Shown here: positions 33,808 to 39,439 of the stretch, one piece after another
Numbering within the stretch: position 1 is the first letter of the stretch
Layout of the letters: each line of letters opens with the position of its first letter
Origin: Betaproteobacteria bacterium
GTDB taxonomy: Bacteria; Pseudomonadota; Gammaproteobacteria; Burkholderiales; SG8-39
Length of the DNA: 39,439 bases
Reading direction: 5' to 3'
NCBI GenBank assembly: GCA_029858545.1
Contig: JAOUFA010000001.1
Coordinates: 1 to 39,439 of the forward strand
Notes under the pieces: model-generated
Told to the model about the DNA's origin: nothing
Databases searched by the model: none
What the model saw: the letters and a program-made list of their open reading frames with translations, nothing else
Made by a program: the position numbers and the translations under genes

Positions 33808-35814
33808 TCAACCCACTATCGGCCTGACCCCCAACCACGGCGTAGGGCTGGCGGGCGACAGCGACCCGAGCGGCACGCTAGCGAGCGCCGCCCCCGCCTT
33901 GTCTGCCTGAAAGACGACAGGCAGGCTCAGGGTCAGCGTGGTTCCCGCCTCACCGGACTCCCAGGCGATCTCGGCCCCAATCGCCTGGGCGCGACGCATC
34001 TGGTTGGCCAGGCCCTTGCCATTGCCGTTCTGCGCCTGCTTCACCTGGAATCCTTTGCCGTTGTCGGTGATCGTCACCAGCACCCGGCCATCGCGTACGC
34101 CGGTGGCAACGCGTATTTCGGTAGCCTCGGCGTGCCGCATGATGTTCGTGATGGCTTCCTGCAGGATGCGCAGGATGTGCAGGGCGTTCCGCGGATTCAG
34201 CCAGTCCATCGGCGGGACCGCCTGAACCTCCCAGCGCATGGCGATGCCGGTGCCCTCGAGACGCGGCTCCAGCCGGAACCGGAGCGTGGCGAGCAAGAGC
34301 AGCAGGTCGGCATCCACCACCTCGTAAGAATCGATGGCCAGCTTGAGATCGTCGATGCACCCCCTGATCACAAGAGCGATCTTGTCCTTGTCCATACGCC
34401 CGTGCTCCGCCATGCGCAAAGCGCTGGTCAGCGACGAGCCCAAGCCGTCATGCATGTCCTGCATCAGGCGCTGGCGCTCTTGATACAAGCTCTGCCGCAG
34501 CTCGATTTCCCGCAGCAGCTTGTAGCTGCGGGTCAACTCGGCCTCCCGCGCCTGCAAACGCGCCTCGAGACCGGCATTGGCCTGTTGCACGTCGTCGGCC
34601 GCTTTGCGTCGGATCATGTTGAAGCGATAGGCCAGCGCAAAGGCCAGCAGCAGCATTTCGAAAACTGAACCCAGCTGCCATCCGTTCATCGTGAAAGCGT
34701 TGGGGGGCAGCACTCCGTAGCCTCTCAATCCAACCACCAGGACACCGGATACCCACAGGGAGTAAGCGATCACAAAGAAGGTGGCCATCCGCTGCTTCTT
34801 GACGAAAGCACAGTAGATGCCCACAAACAGGATCAGCAGCAGGGTCGCAAGCCCAATTTGGGAGGATGGCGCCGTGAAGGTCTCAATCGAAACGGCAAAT
34901 CCCACCGAGAGCAGCAAATGAATGCCTATGAAAGCCTGGATCAACCGGTCCAGTCGCGGGACCAGTTCCCGCGTGCCCAAGAGCCGGCGCATGAACGCCA
35001 GCAAGGCCGCGTACGTGTATGCGCCCAGGACACTGACGGCGATGTCCGACCACCACGTGGTATCTGGCCAGATGAATTCCTTGCCCCAGCCGTTTCCTGC
35101 CGAAGTGGTGAGCGCCATGCAGATGCCAAAGACGACATACGACAGATAGACCCCATCGCGCAGCGCGATGAAGAGCAGGAGATTGAACAGGAGCAAAGCC
35201 GTGACCATGCCGAAGTACCATGCCTGGGTGACATAGTCGTCTCGCGCCATGGCAGCATAGGCCTCCGGCTCCCACAGCCTGGCTGGAATCTGCATCACGA
35301 TCGTCGACCGGATGCGCAGGTAGACCACCTGATCGGAACGAGCCGGCAGGACCAAGGGGAAGACAAAAAAACGGTTCGGATAGGGGCGGGTGAAGAACGG
35401 CTTCGCGGCGCCGGTGGCAACGGATTGATAGCGCCCGTCCGCGGCGGGCTGATGCAACTCAATGTATGAAAGCAGGGGATAGCCGATTTCCAGCATCTGC
35501 TTGACCGGCTGCCCGGATGCATTGCGCAAAGTCAGGCGCAACCAATAAGCCGAACGGGTACTGCGATAGTTCAGAACCTCGGCCGGTGGTCGCACCGTGG
35601 CAAAGCGGGCAGCCACGTCTGGCTTTTGTACGTCGGCCAAGGTCAATGCCTGACCGGGATCTTCGAGGATGGCGAAGTACTCGGTCAACGACGCTGCGCC
35701 CTGACCCGGCTGGCGGGCATCGAGCACCCTGTCCGTCGCCATGGCCTGAACGGACCACGGGAGCAGGATCAGCGCGCCGAGGCTAAGGCAGAAGACCCTG
35801 ATTGCGCGCTTCAT
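33808..35814 (-). CDS. Sensor histidine kinase, 7TMR-DISM type with NarL-class kinase core
   Basis: 668 residues from the ATG at 35814 (an upstream ATG at 35844 would add ten). A signal peptide is followed by a periplasmic 7TMR-DISMED2-type beta domain (about 35-175; LNYRSTRSAYWLRLTLRN, LPARSDQVVYLRI), then seven membrane helices (about 195-400). A short coiled coil leads to the kinase. The H-box is QDMHDGLGSSL (His455), as in HisKA_3 kinases; ATP-binding boxes are LQEAITNIMRHA (N), TITDNGKGF (G1) and GKGLANQMRRA (G2). DISM receptors are thought to sense small molecules or carbohydrates. The gene overlaps the end of the response regulator by 32 bases, so the two are co-expressed. Intact in all boxes. 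Confidence 0.9.
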   Translation of the reverse strand: MKRAIRVFCLSLGALILLPWSVQAMATDRVLDARQPGQGAASLTEYFAILEDPGQALTLADVQKPDVAARFATVRPPAEVLNYRSTRSAYWLRLTLRNASGQPVKQMLEIGYPLLSYIELHQPAADGRYQSVATGAAKPFFTRPYPNRFFVFPLVLPARSDQVVYLRIRSTIVMQIPARLWEPEAYAAMARDDYVTQAWYFGMVTALLLFNLLLFIALRDGVYLSYVVFGICMALTTSAGNGWGKEFIWPDTTWWSDIAVSVLGAYTYAALLAFMRRLLGTRELVPRLDRLIQAFIGIHLLLSVGFAVSIETFTAPSSQIGLATLLLILFVGIYCAFVKKQRMATFFVIAYSLWVSGVLVVGLRGYGVLPPNAFTMNGWQLGSVFEMLLLAFALAYRFNMIRRKAADDVQQANAGLEARLQAREAELTRSYKLLREIELRQSLYQERQRLMQDMHDGLGSSLTSALRMAEHGRMDKDKIALVIRGCIDDLKLAIDSYEVVDADLLLLLATLRFRLEPRLEGTGIAMRWEVQAVPPMDWLNPRNALHILRILQEAITNIMRHAEATEIRVATGVRDGRVLVTITDNGKGFQVKQAQNGNGKGLANQMRRAQAIGAEIAWESGEAGTTLTLSLPVVFQADKAGAALASVPLGSLSPASPTPWLGVRPIVG

Positions 35815-36478
35815 ACACGGCTTCTGTCTTGGAGTGGACTTCAAGCTTGGCGTAGATACGCCGCACGAAGGTGATGACCGTATGGTTGGAAACGGACATC
35901 AGCGCGGCGATCTCGCGCGAAGTAAATCCCTTGGTAATGCATTCCAGCACCTCCTGCTCCTTGTCCGACAGGGCGACGCGTGGTTTGGCGGGCTCCCGGG
36001 GCTCGCCAAGGATCGCGCCAGACGGCACGGGTTGCCGAAACCGCGTCAGGATCTTGCGCGCGATCTGCGGGCTGATCGGGCTCCCCCCGCCATGCAGGCT
36101 GCGAATTTCGTTCACCATGTTCTGGGGCGCGCTGTCCTTCAGCAGATAGCCGGCGGCGCCGGCCTCGATCGATTGCAGGACATGCATTTCGTCGCCAAAC
36201 GTGGTGCAGACCATGATGTTGCAGGTCGGCCACCTTTCATGCGCGGCGCGAATCACGTCGATGCCCGACCCGTCGGGTAGCCCCAGGTCCACCAGCAGCA
36301 CGTCGGCCGGCGTCTGCTCGAGCAACCGCAGGCCCTGCGCGCGCGAACTTGCCATGGCGCGCAAGGCGATATCGGGCGCAGTCTCGATGGCCGCTATCAA
36401 CGCATCCTGGAAATTGACATCGTCCTCGACCAGGACGACGTGGATCAGCGATTGCTCCAATGATGTGTTTGACCGCAA
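35783..36478 (-). CDS. LuxR/NarL-family response regulator
   Basis: About 231 residues. The receiver domain has the acidic pair (EDD, 18-20), phospho-acceptor Asp64 in VLLVDLGLPDG, Thr92 and Lys114 (GYLLKDS). The C-terminal LuxR helix-turn-helix reads LSDKEQEVLECITKGFTSREIAALMSVSNHTV. The reading frame is open further upstream to an ATG at 36622, but that would overlap the divergent gene and add 48 poorly conserved residues. I prefer the TTG at 36478, which has a GGGAGA ribosome site 7 bases before it. It is the cognate partner of the overlapping histidine kinase. The divergent small Sel1-type gene and an inverted repeat in between are likely its target. Confidence 0.88.
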   Translation of the reverse strand: MRSNTSLEQSLIHVVLVEDDVNFQDALIAAIETAPDIALRAMASSRAQGLRLLEQTPADVLLVDLGLPDGSGIDVIRAAHERWPTCNIMVCTTFGDEMHVLQSIEAGAAGYLLKDSAPQNMVNEIRSLHGGGSPISPQIARKILTRFRQPVPSGAILGEPREPAKPRVALSDKEQEVLECITKGFTSREIAALMSVSNHTVITFVRRIYAKLEVHSKTEAVYEARNQGLLP

Positions 36479-36536
36479 GTTTGAGTCTCCCGGCCCGTCA
36501 TCGTGACACAAAAAGGCCGATCTGGACCGCAGCCCT

Positions 36537-36556
36537 TGTCCCCCGTTCGTGGGACA
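36537..36556. promoter_or_regulatory. Inverted repeat TGTCCC-N8-GGGACA (candidate operator)
   Basis: A perfect 6-bp inverted repeat with an 8-base spacer in the region between the response regulator (minus) and the Sel1-type gene (plus, ATG at 36621). NarL/LuxR-type regulators often bind such symmetrical heptamer-like sites. The location 65-85 bases before the Sel1-type start suits activation of that gene or autoregulation. Confidence 0.45.
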
Positions 36557-36620
36557 GACCCGCTGCGGGCCGCTCGTTAGGATTTCCTGTATCGAAGAAT
36601 GACTAACAGGACGAGCCCCC

Positions 36621-36971
36621 ATGAGACATTACAACCGTTTTGTATTCACGCTCGGCGCCACCGCCGCGCTGTTGTTTTGCACCGCCACCGCCACCGCCAC
36701 CGCGTCTAGCCCATCGTATGAACAAGGCCTGGAAGCGGCCCGCGAATACCGCTATTCGCTGGCACTCACGCATTTCACCGTCGCGGCGGAGCACGGGGAT
36801 CAGGATGCGCAACGCAGCCTGGGATTGATGCTCCTGCATGGGGAACGGCTCTATGGGCGCGAGGTGCGCCGTGACGAAGAACAGGCGAAGCGTTGGCTGC
36901 GGGCGGCTGCGGCCCAGGGCTGCGCAATCTCGTCCCACATTCTCAAGAAACTCGCAAAACACGCCAATTGA
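36621..36971 (+). CDS. Small secreted Sel1/TPR-repeat protein
   Basis: 116 residues. A signal peptide (about 1-29, hydrophobic core then a Thr/Ala run) targets it to the periplasm. The mature part holds about two Sel1-like repeats: YEQGLEAAREYRYSLALTHFTVAAEHGDQDAQRSLGLMLLHG-type helices, then DEEQAKRWLRAAAAQGC. Sel1 repeats mediate protein contacts. It is divergent from the response regulator/kinase pair and may be an accessory or target of that system (inference). A run of ACCGCC-type codons encodes the TATATA segment at the signal-peptide end. Confidence 0.75.
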   Translation: MRHYNRFVFTLGATAALLFCTATATATASSPSYEQGLEAAREYRYSLALTHFTVAAEHGDQDAQRSLGLMLLHGERLYGREVRRDEEQAKRWLRAAAAQGCAISSHILKKLAKHAN

Positions 36972-37030
36972 CCCGGTTCTTGCTGCGCCCCGGCAGGATG
37001 GAATCTACTGACCCCAGCCGGGTGAAGACT

Positions 37031-37060
37031 GATTCCACCCTCAGGTGCGCGAGGGGAATC
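37031..37060. terminator. Hairpin downstream of the Sel1-type gene
   Basis: GATTCC (37031-37036) pairs with GGAATC (37055-37060), with inner CCTC/GAGG pairing. It lies 60 bases after the stop codon. No T tract follows. It may help end the plus-strand transcript or be an unrelated palindrome. Confidence 0.35.
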
Positions 37061-37127
37061 CTTCATCCCCCCGGCCCTAGTCGGCACAAACAGGAGATCG
37101 GCAAATCCTTCCGGGCGTGAAGTCTGA

Positions 37128-37180
37128 AGGGCGCAGGCAAGCTGTTCATGCTTCGGTGCTGGAATGATTGGCCTATCGCT
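37128..37180 (+). repeat. Dispersed repeat, copy 5 (right end only)
   Basis: Matches the last roughly 50 bases of the 164-bp unit: gcgcaggcaagctgttca, then gcttcggtgctggaatgattggcctatc. Same orientation as the others. Its right edge ends at 37180, the base before the stop codon of the convergent cupredoxin gene (37181-37183). This again shows a fixed right end. Confidence 0.7.
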
Positions 37181-37717
37181 TTATCGCACCTCGATCACGC
37201 CGCGCATCCCGCCTTCGTAGTGCCCGGGGACCAGGCAGGCAAAATCGACCGTGCCCGCCTGGGTGAACTGCCAGACGATCCCGCCGCGCCGGCCGGGCGC
37301 GACGCGCGCCATGTTCGGCGCGGCGTGTTTCATGTGGGGCTGCGCACGCATCATCTCGGCGTGCGCCTTCAGGTCCGCGCTCGAACCGATCGCCATGTCG
37401 TGCTCGCTGCCGCCCGCATTGCGCAGGAAGAAGCGCAGGGTCTCGCCGGCCTTGACCTGCACGCGAGCGGGCGTGAAGCGCAGGTCGTCGCTCATCACGA
37501 TCTCGACCGTGCGCGACACTTTCGCCGGATCGCCGGGCCGGCCGGCGGTGCCCATGTCGTGACGCATGCCGGGCATGTCGTGCTGCATGCCGGGCATGTC
37601 GTGCCGCATGCCCGGCATATCGTGCGCGGCGCCGTGCGAAGCACTGTGTTTCTCCTCGGCGGCCAGCGCGCCCGCCGGCGCGACGACGAGCGCGAGGATG
37701 CAAATCGATTTTTTCAT
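37181..37717 (-). CDS. Periplasmic cupredoxin-family copper protein with Met/His repeats
   Basis: 178 residues. A signal peptide (about 1-20) is followed by a low-complexity metal-binding segment with three repeats of HDMPGMR/Q (about 32-55). A cupredoxin fold follows with a complete type 1 copper set: His106 (SEHDMAIG), Cys161, His166 and Met171 (FACLVPGHYEGGM). It would bind or shuttle copper in the periplasm. It is the third gene of the minus-strand copper operon, 34 bases after copB. All ligands are intact. Confidence 0.88.
   Translation of the reverse strand: MKKSICILALVVAPAGALAAEEKHSASHGAAHDMPGMRHDMPGMQHDMPGMRHDMGTAGRPGDPAKVSRTVEIVMSDDLRFTPARVQVKAGETLRFFLRNAGGSEHDMAIGSSADLKAHAEMMRAQPHMKHAAPNMARVAPGRRGGIVWQFTQAGTVDFACLVPGHYEGGMRGVIEVR
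37553..37624 (-). repeat. Tandem 21-bp repeat encoding Met/His metal-binding motifs
   Basis: About 3.4 direct copies of a 21-base unit (unit starts at 37553, 37574, 37595; partial at 37616). Each encodes seven residues of the HDMPGM-type motif in the cupredoxin. The first two units differ by one base. The number of copies can change by slippage without loss of frame. Confidence 0.85.
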
Positions 37718-37751
37718 GGGGTCGTTCCTTTCGGTGTCAGATGATGCTCGG

Positions 37752-38585
37752 TCAAAACCAGAAACGGATTCCCGCGACAGCGCGGGTCACGCCGGGAGGC
37801 TGGCCGGCCGCGCGCGCCAGTTCGGCGGTCGCGCCGACCATCAGTGTCCGCTCGATGCCGAGGTAGGGCGCGAACTCGCGCCGGATCTCGTAGCGGAGCC
37901 GCAAGCCGGCCGTCATATCGCTCAAGCCACGGCCCTCGCCGCGCTCGGCGTCCTCCTTGCCGTACGCGTTCGCCTCGAGGCGCGGCGCGAGCACCCAGCG
38001 CTGCGTGAGCAGCGACTCGTATTCGGCGGCGACGCGCAGCGCCGTGCGACCGTTCGCACCCGCATAGGCGGTCGCGTCGACATGGAACCAGTACGGCGCG
38101 AGCCCTTGCACGCCGACGGCGAGCCAGCCGCGGCCCGGCTCGGCGCCGCTGTCGTAGCGCGCCCCCAGCTGCGCATCCCAATAGGCGGCGACGGCGTGCG
38201 ACCACAGCAATTCGGTACGCGCCTCCTGGAGCCTGCCCTGCTCGCGATGTCCCTCGGCCTTCAACACCGCGCGATCGTAGTCGCGTCCGTACCAGCCGAT
38301 GACTTCGTAAGCCGCCGCGGTCTCGTCCTCGGCGCGCTGCGCCTCGAGCCGCTCCACGACCAGAGCGCCGAAATTGTGTTCGTCGGCGAGCCGCGGACGA
38401 CCGAGCGGCCCGAAGTCCTGGCCTCCCGAGTAGGCGTGCGGATCACGCGCGTCGGCGGGCGCCGAGCCGCCCTGCATCGAGCCGTGGGACATCGTGCCGG
38501 GGTCCGCCGCGCTCTGCGCCAGCAGCGGCGACACTGGCAGCAGGGCGATACACGCGCTCAGCAGCAGTCGTGGACATGCGTTCAT
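37752..38585 (-). CDS. copB: Copper resistance protein B (outer membrane)
   Basis: 277 residues from the ATG at 38585, chosen for its GAGGAA site; an upstream ATG at 38609 would add eight residues but lies two bases before the copA stop. The order is a signal peptide (LLPVSPLLAQ), a short Met/Ser/Gly segment (MSHGSMQGGS), then a beta-barrel of CopB type: VVERLEAQRAED, AAYEVIGWYGRDYDRAVLKAEG, LLWSHAVAAYWDAQLGARYD and a terminal phenylalanine (RFWF) typical of outer-membrane barrels. It takes part in copper sequestration or export at the outer membrane together with CopA. Confidence 0.92.
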   Translation of the reverse strand: MNACPRLLLSACIALLPVSPLLAQSAADPGTMSHGSMQGGSAPADARDPHAYSGGQDFGPLGRPRLADEHNFGALVVERLEAQRAEDETAAAYEVIGWYGRDYDRAVLKAEGHREQGRLQEARTELLWSHAVAAYWDAQLGARYDSGAEPGRGWLAVGVQGLAPYWFHVDATAYAGANGRTALRVAAEYESLLTQRWVLAPRLEANAYGKEDAERGEGRGLSDMTAGLRLRYEIRREFAPYLGIERTLMVGATAELARAAGQPPGVTRAVAGIRFWF

Positions 38586-38610
38586 GTCGTTCCTCGTTTC
38601 CCGGTTCACG

Positions 38611-39439
38611 TCAGCTCACCACGACGACACGGAACATGCCGGCGTCCATGTGGTGCAGCAGGTGGCAGTGCCAGGCCCAGCGGCCGAGCGCGTCCGCGGT
38701 GACCAGAAACGACAGCCGTTGCGCCGGCTGCACCGCGAGCGTGTGACGGCGCGCGAGAAACCGTCCCTCCGGCGTCTCGAGTTCGCTCCACATGCCGTGC
38801 AAATGCATCGGATGAGTCATCATCGTGTCGTTGTGCAGGATGATGCGCGCGCGCTCGCCGTAGCGAAGGTGGACGGGCGAGGACTTTCCGAACTCCAGGC
38901 CGTCGAACGACCAGGTGTAGCGCTCCATGTTGCCGGTCAGATGAAGCTCGATCTCCCGCTCTGCGCCCCGCTCGTCGAGCGGGCCGCCGAGCGTGCGCAG
39001 ATCGGCATAGGTGAGAACGCGCCGGCCGTTGCCGCGCAGGCCGATGCCCGGGTCGTCGAGGTTGACGCGCGGCGTGTCGACGCGCATGTCCACGCTCGGA
39101 CCGTATTCGCTGCGCGCATGGCGCACCCGACGCGAGGCGCCCGAGGGCGCCTCCGCCGCACCGTGCGCCGCGTGCGCGCCGTGGTCCATCGCGGCGCCGC
39201 CCGCGGCGGGGCCGTGCATGGCGTGCTCCCCGCGGTCCATCGCGGACGCGGCGGCCGCCGCCGGCGCGGCGCCGTGCATCGCGTGCGCCCCGTGATCCGG
39301 TTGCCCGGCGGCAGCAGCCGCCGCCGGCGTGCCGTGCATGGCGTGCGCGCCCTGATCCATCCCCGCGTGCGACATCCCGCCCATGTCGCCCATCATGTCG
39401 GCCATCGTCAGCCACTCGGGCTGGTCGGGTGCGGGGACC
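38611..39439 (-). CDS. copA: Multicopper oxidase CopA, C-terminal part (runs off the window)
   Basis: The reading frame is open to the right edge, so only about the last 276 residues are present. A long Met/His-rich segment with repeated GAHAMHG and GEHAMHG blocks binds copper. The final cupredoxin domain follows, with the multicopper oxidase ligands THPMHLHG and HCHLLHHMDAGM for the type 1 and trinuclear copper centres. CopA oxidises or stores Cu(I) in the periplasm. The His and Cys ligands visible here are intact. It is first in the operon seen here, followed by copB 25 bases on. Confidence 0.93.
   Translation of the reverse strand, partial: VPAPDQPEWLTMADMMGDMGGMSHAGMDQGAHAMHGTPAAAAAAGQPDHGAHAMHGAAPAAAAASAMDRGEHAMHGPAAGGAAMDHGAHAAHGAAEAPSGASRRVRHARSEYGPSVDMRVDTPRVNLDDPGIGLRGNGRRVLTYADLRTLGGPLDERGAEREIELHLTGNMERYTWSFDGLEFGKSSPVHLRYGERARIILHNDTMMTHPMHLHGMWSELETPEGRFLARRHTLAVQPAQRLSFLVTADALGRWAWHCHLLHHMDAGMFRVVVVS

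Noticed and set aside
35783..36622. Longer start (ATG at 36622) for the response regulator
   Set aside because: It would overlap the start codon of the divergent Sel1-type gene and add 48 residues with no receiver-domain similarity. TTG at 36478 has a better-placed ribosome site.
4786..37180. Repeats as a CRISPR array or integron attC sites
   Set aside because: The unit is 164 bp, copies are 4.5-12 kb apart, and no cas or integrase gene is present. The ends lack the attC core sites (RYYYAAC / GTTRRRY) in the right arrangement.

Overview
The window is GC-rich proteobacterial DNA, most likely from a beta- or gammaproteobacterium. The reasons are the TAXI-TRAP and Bug-type transport genes, a Liv branched-chain ABC operon, a cyclic beta-1,2-glucan synthase, a NarL-type two-component system and a CopA/CopB copper cluster. 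I cannot name the genus. The DNA is a mosaic: about 15.0-17.2 kb is visibly less GC-rich and uses different codons from its neighbours, and several gene remnants come from unrelated functions. No tRNA, rRNA, CRISPR array or intact insertion sequence was seen.

Layout. 1-4785 (mostly minus strand): a hydrolase remnant, an intact TAXI-type TRAP uptake system (binding protein plus fused permease), then two decayed transporter genes (Bug binding protein and DctM permease). 4786-14560: a 9.4-kb module holding a giant cyclic beta-1,2-glucan synthase gene, flanked by two direct copies of a 164-bp repeat. 14561-19081: a rapA 3' remnant, then a methyltransferase / desaturase / tautomerase group divergent from a CadC/ToxR-type regulator with TPRs, then a GMC-oxidoreductase remnant. 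19082-21400: repeat copy 3, an anti-sigma-factor remnant, an HD-GYP signalling protein and an IS91-type transposase remnant. 21492-31060: one long plus-strand operon, livJ-terminator-livH-livM-livG-livF, aldehyde dehydrogenase, flotillin-like SPFH protein, second aldehyde dehydrogenase. 31081-31769: an arylsulfotransferase-like remnant and repeat copy 4. 32369-37060: an EamA exporter with a coupled small ORF, a 7TMR-DISM histidine kinase and LuxR-type response regulator, and a divergent small Sel1-type secreted protein. 37128-39439: repeat copy 5 and a minus-strand copper operon, copA (cut by the window edge)-copB-cupredoxin.

The most unusual feature is the dispersed 164-bp repeat. Three full-length and two partial copies occur, all in the same orientation, with sharp edges. 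They sit where genes are broken: DctM, RapA, GMC oxidoreductase, anti-sigma factor and, less exactly, the arylsulfotransferase. It behaves like an insertion or recombination unit that has stitched unrelated segments together. A misassembly at a repeat is the main alternative. The repeat itself is open on the plus strand, and that frame runs in phase into the RapA and anti-sigma remnants.

The second point of interest is the operon that couples a branched-chain-type or aromatic-acid-type ABC importer to two aldehyde dehydrogenases and a membrane-scaffold flotillin. Its LivF has an unusual C-terminal extension of about 125 residues, and its LivG has a non-canonical ABC signature. Functional statements rest on motif recognition by eye; no database search was run.
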